Of a stretch of 23,659 nt of DNA, positions 1 to 10,457 are shown in pieces. This stretch comes from Paramacrobiotus richtersi (lineage: Eukaryota > Tardigrada > Eutardigrada > Parachela > Macrobiotidae), in the NCBI GenBank assembly GCA_034698045.1, contig JAQGAU010000810.1:1-23659 (forward strand), read 5' to 3'. Made by a program: the position numbers and the translations under genes. Each line of letters begins with the position of its first letter. Position 1 is the stretch's first letter. The notes below the pieces were generated by a model. It made no database searches. It worked only from the letters and a program-made list of their open reading frames with translations, and was not told where the DNA came from.

Positions 1-65
1 ATGGAGGAAAGAGCACTGTGTGTGGAAAGAACTCGATCAACACTACGTCTACTGGTGTTTCCTGA
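1..65 (+). CDS. 3' end of a gustatory-receptor-like gene (partial, exon 3)
   Basis: The window opens inside the last exon of a receptor gene. Reading from base 3 gives GGKSTVCGKNSINTTSTGVS and then TGA at 63-65. This lines up almost base for base with the end of the intact gene at 8412-10457, so the missing gene to the left is probably that gene's closest paralogue. The piece is the short tail after TM7, predicted to be extracellular. It keeps an N-glycosylation sequon (NTT). Nothing can be said about the integrity of the rest of the gene. Confidence 0.8.
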   Translation, partial: GGKSTVCGKNSINTTSTGVS

Positions 66-344
66 CTTCCAAGATTTTCGATACTCCAAGATTTGCATGA
101 ATGCTAGGAGTATGCAAAAACCTGACGTACGAAAGCTGTTGTTATGTTCACAGTAGCATGCAGCTCTCCTCATACACTTTTCAGTTTTGCTGTTTTATCA
201 GAGGTGACAAAGATACTTGTCAAACGGCCGGGCACAGCTGTAAAGGTCACCTGTGGTTTCAGTTTACAGCCGTAAGCACATTTGATATGCACATTTTTAT
301 GAACTCTGACAATTGGTAAAATGAATGGTCAATACTCAAGTTAA

Positions 345-918
345 ATAATTGATAAGGAAATGGCTATAGCCACCCATAAACACCCACAACCGCTATAGAT
401 ACCCATAATACTCATAAATCGCTATAGGCTCCCATATCGTTTCCTGCACCCCCAAAGACTACAGGCACCCATATCGCGCCAATTTTTAGTTTGCTGCTAA
501 TACATGCTCTACGTTCTCGGGCGTCATCCGACAGCAGGAAAGCGCACAATCTCAAAATTATGGAACCAACTGGCCGTTTCTTCGGCGACCGTCCTTGTGG
601 GACAACAACGTCCAGCTTGGCTGTTGGTGGAATCAAAGGGTCACTGGCAGCAGTGGCAGACTCGGACTCTTCGGTATCGCTTGCTGGTTGCTCAGAATCA
701 CTACTTCTACCATTTTCAACTTCCGCGCTATCGTGTAAAGTACGTATACAGTCATATTTTTTGGTTTTTTTAATTTTTAATTCTTTATGGGTGGCTTTAG
801 CGTTTATGGGTGCACTTTTTCTAACTCAAATATGGGTGCCTATAGCGCTTTATGGGTGTTTATGGGTGGCTATAGCCATTTATGGGTGAGAATGGGTGGC
901 TATAGCCTCACTCAATTG
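345..918. mobile_element. MITE-like non-autonomous DNA transposon, about 574 bp, TTAA-flanked
   Basis: The paralogous segment near 10738-10750 lacks this piece, so it is a clean presence/absence insertion. Both ends carry inverted arms of roughly 115-130 bp. The left arm has TGGCTATAGCCACCCATAAA near 361-380 and the right arm has the reverse complement near 871-891. The arms contain several copies of a subrepeat around ATGGGTG(G/C)CTATAGC. TTAA stands on each side (341-344 and 919-922) and once in the empty site (10738-10741), which fits a TTAA target duplication of the piggyBac type. The ends do not show the usual piggyBac CCC start, so the superfamily is an inference. No transposase reading frame is present; short ORFs inside look like chance. 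Confidence 0.75.
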
Positions 919-1696
919 TTAAAGGGTATCCGAATTTCAAGTAAGAATATTTCGTTTGTCATAGCAACAAAATATAGCAAGTCTTGGGCTTACAATGTTA
1001 GGTTTAACATGGTACTATAGCTAAAAACAATCCAAATTACACTGAAAGTTGTGCACGAACAGATGCGATGTCGACCATGTGTACGGAAACACTGCAAATC
1101 CGTAAGCAAGCATTACTATGACGTAGGTGTATGTACTCGTATACTTGGCAGACAGAGTCACTTTCGCCACTCACAAGGGAAGGGAACGAGTTGTTGGATT
1201 CCGGTCTGTTTCGCTCAAATTTGAAACTAATTTAAAAACATAGTTTGAATACAACGGAGTTCAAGGAAATTGCAGGAAAGAAAGGACAGGCAAGGATAAG
1301 GATAAGGAACTACATGCCGTCATTGCGAAAATGCTTCTGACCCTTTCAGGATAGGCTGAGACGGCACTTTTGGGACATAGTCCTTTCTCTGTAGACAGAG
1401 CATAAATTCACCACAATCGTCGAGCTCGTTCATATGGAATACTATTCCTTTGTGAATTGGAAATGCTTTGTAATACGCATGCTATGTAGAAGACGGCAGC
1501 CAGTAGACAGTATGAGTGCACATAATGTGTTTATTGCTGTACCATGGTATCATACGTGTACAAACACATACACGTGCACATAATTACTTATTCCCAGTCC
1601 TTTACCTGGAGCTGGACTTCGATATTACAGTATCGGCTCTGTGAAGGTATTTACAAGGGATCGTTGTATCGATATTTACACTCGATGGATTGTAAT

Positions 1697-1760
1697 CACT
1701 TTTGCTTCCGGCATATGTTTATACAAGTCATCCCCTTTGCGCCAGTTTACCGATAATTGT
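1697..1760 (+). promoter_or_regulatory. Conserved upstream module 1 of the receptor array
   Basis: A block of about 65 bp, with core CACTTTTGCTTCC, then TATGTTTATACAAGT, then CCAGTTTACCGAT, recurs in the same order at 5237-5312, 8159-8222 and 11464-11530. Here it lies about 300 bp before the start codon of an exon-1 relic. Its retention in diverged intergenic DNA suggests a promoter element or 5' leader, but shared descent of the tandem units is an alternative explanation. Confidence 0.45.
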
Positions 1761-2001
1761 TTGGTGTAGGAAGTGTGATTGTAGATAATCGTATGCGAGG
1801 TCACTGGTTAACTACTCTGTAGTACGTGCGTATGTAGCAGGTATAATACAATATCCGAAAACGCAGCAAACGGACATTCCGGGTTAATTCCATTAATATT
1901 TCAACTTCGAGCGCGTAACGTCACGTTCCACACGCTATTAAACCAAAATTTAATACGGTTGAAACAAAAGCTGGTTTCTGTATCCAAAAAACAACGAAGC
2001 A

Positions 2002-2300
2002 ATGGATTCTTCGAGTGAGAGCCACTGAGAGGCACGGTTTCATCAAGAAAGTCGTGAAAATATGGTGATCTCCGGAAACACGCTAATCTCCAGATGTTCG
2101 GCCACTTCTAGCTTAGCTGTTGACTGGAAAATCGTCTAAAAGTGAAGCGATCTATGGGTTTCACAATGCTTTTTTCTATACATCTATTATCATTTTGGAT
2201 CACTGCCTTTACGCCTATTGTTTTCTGTAGAGTGAAAACTTTGGACAAATTTTCCCTCCAAATTGTAAGATGTGACAGGATTGCTACGACTATATCATTG
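2002..2300 (+). pseudogene. Relic of receptor exon 1 (5' part only)
   Basis: The start matches the MDSSS start of the family (ATG at 2002), preceded by the family's TATCCAA leader. Family sequence continues with stops and indels: the HGFI region, the LQMFGHF region near 2090-2110, and FSIQ-like sequence near 2250. Homology fades by about 2300 in what would be TM2, and exons 2 and 3 are absent. It is a truncated gene fragment wedged between upstream module 1 and the next gene. A matching, shorter relic lies at 11763-11945. Confidence 0.75.
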
Positions 2301-2440
2301 CCCGGTATGTTAACAGTTAACAACAACTTCATCCATTCATAATTTACAATTTACTGCACGTGTAAGCATCCTCAAAAGCGCGCCAAAGGGATGTCTCCAC
2401 GATAACTGCCAATAATGTTTCAACTTTAAATACGTCAAGC

Positions 2441-2476
2441 ACTTGTGTATAGGAATAACAACTTGTGTATAGGAAT
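2441..2476 (+). repeat. Short direct repeat, 16 bp twice, period 20
   Basis: ACTTGTGTATAGGAAT occurs at 2441-2456 and again at 2461-2476, directly before the leader of the gene at 2503. The copy upstream of the gene at 12349 lacks this doubling. It looks like a local slippage duplication. Confidence 0.7.
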
Positions 2477-2502
2477 GTTTCTTATCCAAGAACAATAAGC
2501 GA

Positions 2503-4433
2503 ATGGATTCCTCGAGTGGCAAACACGGTTTCATCTGAAGCATCGTGAAAATATGGACTGTCCTTCTCCAGATGCTCGGTCACTTCTTCTATCCGTTCGA
2601 AAATCGTCCAAAACTGATGCTATTCATACGTTTTATAATGTATTCTTATATTTCTCTTATCGTTTTGGCTGACTGCTTTAACGCCTATGATGTGGCCTAT
2701 AAGTTCGAACCTGCCGATAAATTTTCCATCCAAGTTGTTAGAGCGTTCAAGGTGATTATCTGCCTGGAATATATACCGTTTGCCATTTTAGTATTGTCAT
2801 TCAGTGGTCGGATCATTGCAGTGACGAAAAAACTGGATGAACAGTGCAAGAAATGGATACGTCGGAAAGATGCTTGTAGTTGTGTGTTAGCGACAGGCAT
2901 CAGTGTCTATTTTGGACTGTGTGGAGCGATAAGCGGTTACTTCATTTGTAAACAGGAAACTGGTCAGCAACTGATAAAAGCCATCGAGGACTATCAGTCA
3001 GAATTTTTTCCATGCCTTTCCATAGATTTTGTGGAAAGTATCACTCGCTTGTATTTTGGCATAGTCCGTATTTCTCACATCGGAAGCCATCTTCTGATTG
3101 GATTAGTAATCTTCTTAGCAGCACTAACTGGCAGACTGTTTCACCATACCGCGCAAAATATTCGCACGCTGTTTAGTGCGGGTAAAGCCGTTCCGATCGA
3201 ACAACACCTGCACTATGCGCAACTCTCTAGCATTGTTCGCGATTTGGATGGATGCTTTTCGATCGTAGCTGGAATTCGATTCTGCGTTGCCTTGGGTCAT
3301 ATAATCAACTGTTCATTCGAAATTATTTCGTCGTATCATGGCTGTCCTGAACTGAGTGAAGGAAAAACTGCAGTACTTGTGGAGTCCGTATCATTCTGAT
3401 TATGCTTGCAGCTGCTTTACCTACACGACCGAAAAAGTAAGCTGTGCTTAATAACTAATTGTGATTGTCGTTACAGTACGAGTACGGATCCATGCTTCAC
3501 AGGCTTGCATGTCTTCTAATTACTAAGTTAGTTAGGCCTTAGTAAGTTAGTTACGCATTAGGTGGGGCTTCGTGTCAGATAGCGAATGCACGGCAGATCA
3601 AAGCGACAGCCAGGATGACCTTTCGACACACGCTTTCACCTCTGTAAAATTGTCAAAAACGCAAGAAACCGCTACACGTTACATGTGTGGGCTCGACGGA
3701 AGGGAACGTGGATACACTTGTAGTTTGATCACCATTTACATCCCACTATGCGGGGCACGGGCAGATGTAACAGCTAGCGCTTTTGACTGAAACTCGATCA
3801 TTGCAGTAAACGGCTGACAGTCTTATGTCGACCTCCTGGACTAATGCCCTTTATTGCGAGCGCCTTAACAAACGTCAGATAATCGCACACGCATTCAGGA
3901 GAAACAAAAAAATGTTTTATTGCTGCAATATATTATTAAACGTTTTTGCTTATGCAAGCACATAAGAAGTTTGAAGTGTGCCGTTGCTGTAAGAACGTTC
4001 TCGTGCTTGGTATACAAAGTCAGAATGCCGTGAAGGCCATTAAATATGGCTTCGAATCTGGAACGAAGGTCAACTGGACTGCCGATGAATGGATCACATT
4101 CATTATTCAACGTGGGAGATACAACGATCTGCCATGCTTTACTTTGGCTGGGGTGGTAATCACACGCGACAGCGCTTTAATTCCAGGTAAAACAGAAAAA
4201 TTAACATTTCGAAGTCATGGAAATATTGTATAGTTTCCCATATACAGTAGGCTGTACCAACTGTAGAAAACAAATGTGCCAGTTGCTGAAGTACTCTTTG
4301 GTGTTGATCTTAAAAGGCTGGAGCAGCACTTCTAAGTTCTAGTATTTTGGTTTATACGGAGTTGGCTAACGGAGGGAAGAGCGCTCTTTGTGAGATGGAC
4401 TCTATCAACAATATCTCCACGCACACTTTTTGA
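2503..4433 (+). pseudogene. Gustatory-receptor-like gene, disrupted
   Basis: This is a seven-transmembrane receptor of the array, closest in exon 1 to the copy at 12349. Exon 1 is 2503-3436, exon 2 4018-4186, exon 3 4317-4433. Several lesions point to a dead gene. Codon 12, Trp (TGG) in the intact paralogues, is TGA (2536-2538). The reading frame shifts near 3385-3399, just before TM6 ends. The exon 2 acceptor reads ATACAA where paralogues have ATACAG or an equivalent AG. Exon 2 is 169 bases instead of 165, from four extra bases near 4178. Exon 3 stays open, with the TM7 segment SSSILVYTELA and a sequon (NIS). Intron 1 is long (581 bp) and resembles the intron of the gene at 8412. A truncated product from a downstream Met is conceivable but would still meet the frameshift. 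Confidence 0.85.
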
Positions 4434-5569
4434 CTTCCAAGTTTCACGATGGTGCACGTGTTGAATCCTTATACGAATGCAAAACCTAAACCTGAAAGTT
4501 TTGTGTCTGTTCGAATCTGCTTGTCATACTCTTCTCGCTTCTGATGATTGCAGACAGAAAAACTACATTTTCAGCGAACAAAATCTGAAAATATCTATAC
4601 ATGTGGTCATTGGGCGATATATTAACTCGGTAACCGTGATCACTCGATAAAAGTTGCTCAGAGAAGGTCCTTGTGAATACACATTCTAGATACGATTACA
4701 GTGCATGCATGTGAATCCGGAGGCACTTGGTTTGGCAGTTTTTTTGTGTACGGAAATGGAAAGTACAGCATTTTCGCAGGCTTGCATTTTCACACAATTT
4801 ATTCAGTAGCCTGCCGCAGAATTCTGGCTGCCGCACTGTTTTCCCTCTTGATTCTAGAAGCCATTACAGTACATGTTTGTAGTGATCATACGCGGGAAGG
4901 TCAACGTATCCGCTGACACTTTGCGCGACGGGGTTCCTTACAACAACAGCCACGCATCGATAACTCACAGAATTCATGGAAACTGTCCTTGACCTTTTCT
5001 GAAATCTGAGGCGGCAGTTTCGAAACAACTTTTCTCTGCATATGGATAAAGCATACACTCGCCATAATCGCTCAGTTTGTTGATAAACAACGTGATTCGT
5101 AAGGGAAATGCTGTTCCTGTGAATGTTTTGTAATGGGAATGTCAGCAAATGGGCGCTTACGTATGTGCAGATATAATATCAGTCCGGGGAAAGGGAATTA
5201 CCTTGGATCGTAGTATGAAACACTCCAGGCACCGTGACACTTTTGTTTCCAGTACTAGTATGTTTATACAAGTTTTCCCGTTGTACCAGTTCACCGATCA
5301 TTATTTCAATTGAGGAAGTGTTTACTGTACTGTATATCGATATGTTAGGCCAGCTGCGCTTACCCAGAACGAGCGTTTGTGTGCCATTGAATTAAACCTC
5401 ACTGTCGTGATCAGCATCCGCTACCACAGCAAACGGAATCCAGGGCTACCTGCATAAATAGTTCGACATGAAACGTACTTATATATAAAGCACATCCACA
5501 TACTACGGCATCAGATTTACATGCAAGATTGACGTTAAGTTTGGTTTCGGACCCAGGAACTACTAACCA
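4434..5569 (+). other. Intergenic region between receptor units
   Basis: No coding sequence is supported. The first 130 bp resemble the 3' flank of the gene at 5570 (after 7154), showing that whole units were duplicated. The stretch 5040-5150 is a diverged relative of 1400-1470 and 7850-7950. Module 2 lies at 5237-5312. Confidence 0.6.
5237..5312 (+). promoter_or_regulatory. Conserved upstream module 2 of the receptor array
   Basis: Contains GACACTTTTGTTTCC, then GTATGTTTATACAAGT, then CCAGTTCACCGATCATT, in the same order as in the other three upstream regions. It lies about 260 bp before the ATG of the intact gene at 5570. Confidence 0.45.
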
Positions 5570-7154
5570 ATGAAATCCTCGAATGTTCAGATTAAGCACG
5601 GTTTGATCTGGAACATCGTGAAGACATGGACTATCATTCTCCTGATGTTCGGCCACTTTTTCTATCCCTTGCAAAATCACCTGAAATCGACATTAGCTTT
5701 GCGTTTCGTAATGCTTTCTTACATGGCACTTATCGTTTTGGTTAACTGCTGTTACTTCTATGACACAGTCTACTATTATAAATTAAAAACTTCCAACACA
5801 TTTTCCATCCAAGTTGTTCGAGCCATCGACAGTATCATCCAGTTAGCAGCCATACCGTATGCCATTCTTATCTTGTCGTTCAGTGGACGGATCATTATAC
5901 TGACGAAAAAACTGGACCAGGACTTCAGGAAATGGATACGCCGCGAAGATACTTATTTATTACTGACTGGCATTGTTTTCTTTTCTGTACTATTTGGAAC
6001 GATAGATTGTTACCTGATTCACGAAAAGGAAACTGGTCGCACACTGACAGAAGATATCGAGTTTTATCAGGCACAGTTTTTTTCATCACTTTCGAAAGAT
6101 TATGTGGAAATTGTTGTTCCCGTATACTATGGCCTGAGACGTGTTTCTATGCTGGGAAGACAGATTTTTGTCGGATTAGCAATCTTTTTAGCAGCGCTAA
6201 CTGGCAGACTGTTTCACCATATTGCGCAAAATATGCGCACGGTGTTAAGTACGCGCAAGGCCGTTGCGACCGAAGACTACCTGCATTACGCGCAACTCGT
6301 TAGCATTGTTCGAGATTTGGATGGATGCTTTTCGATTATTGCTGGAATTAAGTTCTGCACTTCCTTGGGCTCTATAATTAACTATTCATTTGAAATGGGT
6401 GCGTCGTATACTGGTTGTCCGGAGCCCGATGGAGGGAAGACTGCAATACTTGTTCAGTCCATTTTAATTCTTGTTGTGCTTACAACTGCTTGCATTTACT
6501 CAGCCGAAAAAGTAAGCGTCATACTTGTCACGTTAACCGGTAAATCCATGCCTCCCAGACTTGAGCTGGTCCATGGTCGAATAAGACACTTTGGCACTGA
6601 ACGTCGCTCCGAACTTGAAAGTATAACAACTCGCTACGTTTCGCTAAGCTATTCTAAGAACTGCGAAATGTCGTTGTCGCTATAGAATCTTAGCGAATTA
6701 TGGACTCTAGCTTATAAGCGTAAGCGCTTCGAAAGTATGCATTGACGACAAGAACATTTCCATGCTTCATATACAGAGTCAAAATGCCGTGAACGCCGTC
6801 GAAATTGGCTTAGATTCTGGAGCAAAGGTCAACTGGAGTGCAGATGATTGGGTCACATTCAGCCTGCAGCGTGGAAGGTATAACGATCTGCCATGCTTTA
6901 CCTTGGCTGGAATGGTAATCACGCGGGACAACGCTTTCCAGGTAAGACAGAGAATTGTGCATTTCAGTCATGGAAATGCATATTTACCCATAGGCTGTGG
7001 TAGTTATTAAATCGCAACTCTTTGTTGTTCGTCTTGAAAGGCTGGAGCGGCTCTTGTAAGCTGTATTTTGGTTTACGCTGAGTTGGCTAATGGTGGAAAG
7101 ACCGCTCTGTGTGGGATGGACTCTGCCAAGAACGTTTCCACTGCACCTTTATGA
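5570..7154 (+). CDS. Gustatory-receptor-like seven-transmembrane protein (intact, 406 aa)
   Basis: Probably a ligand-gated chemoreceptor of the insect Gr/Or (7tm_7) superfamily at the sensory cell membrane; the family is inferred from topology and C-terminal architecture. Exon 1 is 5570-6511, exon 2 6777-6941, exon 3 7041-7154, all phase 0 with GT-AG borders. Predicted TMs lie near residues 44-65, 88-111, 128-150, 194-214, 253-276, 291-311 and 370-385. The basic loop KKLDQDFRKWIRRED after TM2 puts the N-terminus inside and the C-terminus outside, as in insect Grs. The TM7 segment SCILVYAEL sits where insects have TYhhhhhQF. The C-terminal tail carries an NVS sequon. The start aligns with the MDSS start of the paralogues. 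Length matches insect Grs (about 400 aa). No lesion is seen. Ligand unknown. Confidence 0.85.
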
Positions 7155-7746
7155 GTTTCAAGATTCACGATGGCGCATGTATAAAATCATTTTAAGAATG
7201 TAAAACTTGAACGTACGAAAGCTAGCTTTGTGTCTAATTTTGTATTGGCTCGCCATGCTCTTGTTGCTCCTGATTGCTTACAGTGAACAAAACTGCTTGT
7301 CAATGAAATCTGACAGGTTGCTTAACTCAAGTGACTAACCTTGTGTTTTCAGTTACCACCGTAAACAAGTAATACGGTCTTTACCGTTGTAACCAGAAAT
7401 TTGAAAATAAAAAGAATCATTTTGCGTACTAAAATGTAAAATTCGGAGTTCTCTAAGTTATATATTGTTTGATGGTTTCCGTGGTGGGCATGTACAGCGC
7501 GCGAATGCACTACAGCAAATGCACAGGGTTGGTGGATCTCGCGCGCCGATCGCAAGGACCGTCCTAAACGTCCCAGCGACAAAACGTTCCGCGACCTTTT
7601 GATTTTCTGGACCAACGTCCGCGGGACATGTAGTACTTGGGGAAAACAGGTCCCTGCACCATATGGGACTACTTTTTGTAGTTCCGAGTGGTTCTGCGTT
7701 CTACAGTACATATAACCAACCTTTGGAAGTTGTGCCTCCGAGAGAG

Positions 7747-7818
7747 AAAATTTAAGACAGCAGTTAACTGCTGCTAAAATTTAAGACAGCAGTTAACTGT
7801 ACAAAACTGCAGTTTTGT
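7747..7818. repeat. Direct repeat plus perfect palindromes
   Basis: A 24-base sequence beginning AAAATTTAAGACAG and ending in the palindrome CAGTTAACTG occurs at 7747-7770 and 7776-7799. It is followed at once by an 18-base perfect palindrome, ACAAAACTGCAGTTTTGT (7801-7818). The three nested palindromes could form small hairpins. Function unknown. Confidence 0.8.
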
Positions 7819-8158
7819 GAAATAGTCGTTTTCGAATAGCTACCTAGAGCATAAATTCGCCACGATCGCGCAGCTCGTTGCTTTGTACATAAAAAGGTAC
7901 CGACGACAGTACCGTTCCGCTGGCCATGCTCTGTAATAGGAACGTGACACGTCAAGTAATGGACTCCCCCCAGTAAATAGCACGAGATCTCGGCCGATAT
8001 GAGAATACACTTCAGTTTAAAATAGTAATGAGAATGCATACGATAGAATTTCTTATTCCCAGTTCTTTACTTGGTCGGTGGCTCGTCTTACATATTGCAA
8101 TGTCACTTCCGCGAAGATAATTATATGGCACTGTGGTATTGACTCTCCATCCATTATA

Positions 8159-8222
8159 ACACTTTTACTTCCCGTATGTTTGTTCAAGTAGTCCCCATTG
8201 TGCTGGTTCCCTGATTATTGTT
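8159..8222 (+). promoter_or_regulatory. Conserved upstream module 3 of the receptor array
   Basis: Carries ACACTTTTACTTCCCGTATGT, then TTCAAGTAGTCCCC, then GGTTCCCTGATTATTG. It is the most diverged of the four copies but in the same order. It lies about 190 bp before the ATG at 8412. Confidence 0.4.
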
Positions 8223-8411
8223 TCATGCATGATTGTGTACTGTGTGCCGGAATGCAAAGTCACTGTTCAACTGCAATAAAATATGTACGACGTATAATGC
8301 AGATGCATCATCAATACTTAATATTCAAGCAGTACTCCATTTTATCCACACGCAGCTATGTCGAATAAAGTTAAACCGAAGACCGATTTTCTATCCAGGG
8401 ACAACAAATCA

Positions 8412-10457
8412 ATGGATTCTTCGAGCGAGGGACCCGGCTTCATCTGGAAAGTCGTCAAACTATGGACTATCCTTCTCCAGATGCTCGGCCATTTCTTCCA
8501 TCCACTAGACAATCACCTGAAATCGACACTATTTTTGCGCTCCATAATGGTTTCTTACGTTTCTCTTATCGTTCTGGTTAACTCCCTTTACTTCTTTGAC
8601 ATAGTCTACTATTATAAGCTTCAATATTTCGACAAGTTTTCCATCTTAGTTCTTCGAGCAATCGAATGTATCATGGTGTTAGCAGACATCCCGTATGTCC
8701 TTCTTATGTGGTCATTCAGTGGGCGGATCATTGCACTGACGAGAAAATTAGACAACGAGTTCAAGCAGTGGATACGCCGGAAAGATACCTGTCTATTACT
8801 GATTGTCATCAGTACCTATTTTGCGCTGTTTGGAACGATAAGCTGTTACCTGATTCTCGAGGGAACTCGTCAGAAAATGGTAGACGACATTGAGTATTAT
8901 CAGTCCCGTTACTTTCCAAGCTTTTCGAAGCAATATGTTGATAGTATTGCTCGCTTGTACTATGGTACGAAAAGCATTACTGTGCTGGGAACACAGATTT
9001 TGTTCGGATTAGTAATCTTCCTAGCAGCACTAACTGGAAGACTGTTTCACCATATTGCCCAAAACATTCGGACGGTGTTAAGAGCGCGTAACACCGTTCC
9101 GATTGAAGAATACCTGCATTATGCGCAACTTACTTGCATTGTTCGAGATTTGGATGGGTGCTTTTCGATCATGACTGGAATTCAGTTCTGCGCCGCCTTG
9201 GGCTCTATAATTACTTATTCATTCGAAATCGGTTCGTCGTATCATGAATGTCCGGAACCCAGCGGAGCAAGGACTGCGATACTTGTTCAGTCTATTTTAG
9301 TGCTCATCGTGCTGATAATTGCGTGCATTTACACAACCGAAAAAGTAAGCTTTATATGTACTTATCAGAGGTCTTCATATATAGGTACGCAATCACTGTG
9401 GTTGTGGGTGTGTACTAGTATCAGCGACGAAGTTAGGCCACAGTGATGACAGCTGGCATGACCTCTGAGCAAGCGCCCGCTCGCCCTTTTGAGACATGCA
9501 AAAGACGCCAGGAACCCTACGCAGCAAGCACCACCTGAACACAGGGACGGCAAGCAAACGCGAGCGATGACTTACAAGTCACACGAAAAAGAGAACAATT
9601 CTGAATAACGCTATACAACACGCAGACTGGGAGGGAGGGAGAATTTGTACTGACACTTAGGTTTTCGTTAGCTAGACAAAGCCACATGTAGCGTACCCGT
9701 TGCACTTTGAAACTCTGGGTGGTAACCCCCTCACGCTTTTCCGATGCACCGCTCAACCAACGCCAGATCGCCGGTATTACGAGTGCCCGTGCTCTTAACC
9801 GCAGGAAGTAGATTGCTCGAGTTTTCTACTGAGACATACTATAAAATGCTCTATGCTAGTCATCGTGTAGAAGTATTTCATAAGCATATACTGTATGTAA
9901 GCAGTCCATAAACTTGCACTCACCGTGCTTCCGTTCGTGAATCCAGACAAAAATCTATTGTACGCCTGCAGAGACAGGCAGTGTAAGTGACCGAGGTGTA
10001 CTTCTGCTTTCTTAGAATAATGTATGAATTTACGGCATTAACATTTTCGTGCTTAATACAGAGTCAAAATGCCGTGAACGCAGTCGAAATTGGCTTGGAT
10101 TCTGGAGCAAAGGTCAACTGGACTGCAGATGAGTGGACCACATTCAGTCTTCAACGAGGAAGTTATGACGATCTGCCATGCTTAACTTTGGCTGGAGTGG
10201 TAATCACACGCGACAGTGCTTTTCAGGTAAGACAAAAAGTACACATTTCAGAGTCATGGAAACGTGAGTTTCTTTTGGCTGCAGTACTACAGTAATAATT
10301 GTTTGCAAGCTGTTTACGTACTCTTTGTTGTTCATCTTGAAAGGCCGGAGCGGCACTTGTAAGCTGTATTCTGGTTTACGCTGAACTGGCTAATGGAGGA
10401 AAGAGCACGGTCTGTGGAAATAACTCGATCAACACTACGTTTGCTATTGCTTCCTGA
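8412..10457 (+). CDS. Gustatory-receptor-like seven-transmembrane protein (intact, 403 aa)
   Basis: Second intact chemoreceptor of the array, collinear with the gene at 5570. Exon 1 is 8412-9344, exon 2 10062-10226, exon 3 10344-10457, phase 0 throughout. I chose the ATG at 8412 because MDSSS is the start shared with the copies at 2503 and 12349. An in-frame ATG at 8358 would add 18 residues, and the intron-like TCTATCCAG just before 8412 argues against it. Family hallmarks present: the basic loop TRKLDNEFKQWIRRKD after TM2, the block FLAALTGRLFHH in TM4, HYAQL.CIVRDLDGCFS before TM5, and TM7 SCILVYAEL. The tail NNSINTTFAIAS holds two sequons. Intron 1 is 717 bp and shares diverged sequence with intron 1 of the broken gene at 2503. 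Ligand unknown. Confidence 0.85.

Larger units (their letters stand above)
1..2340 (+). repeat. Segmental tandem duplication, copy A (partner 10395-11960)
   Basis: From base 1 the sequence matches 10395 onward with only scattered differences: the end of a receptor exon 3, its 3' flank, about 1.5 kb of intergenic DNA and an exon-1 relic. The match continues into exon 1 of the next gene (2503 versus 12349). The main length differences are the MITE-like insert at 345-918, which only this copy has, and the retroposon-like insert at 11975-12187, which only the other has. I see no gene in 66-2001 apart from the separately listed elements. Confidence 0.85.
7155..8411 (+). other. Intergenic region with short repeats and palindromes
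   Basis: No gene is supported. A 120-codon minus-strand frame at 7349-7711 has no recognisable domain and no counterpart in the other intergenic regions, so I do not call it. The first 150 bp are the duplicated 3' flank of the unit. The part at 7850-7950 resembles 1400-1470. Repeats at 7747-7818 and module 3 are listed separately. Confidence 0.5.

Noticed and set aside
412-889. Overlapping ORFs inside the MITE-like element
   Set aside because: They run through the inverted arms and subrepeats and show no transposase motif.
7349-7711. 120-codon minus-strand frame between two receptor genes
   Set aside because: No recognisable domain, no counterpart in the other intergenic regions, and it overlaps the duplicated unit spacer. 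Probably chance.
9700-9770. tRNA-like A box (TGGTTGAGCGG, minus strand) and B-box-like GTTTCAAAG about 44 bases apart in intron 1 of the gene at 8412, suggesting a SINE
   Set aside because: Intron 1 of the gene at 2503 shows diverged homologous sequence over the same stretch without these boxes, so no insertion can be shown, and the B box is a poor match. No tRNA fold was evident.
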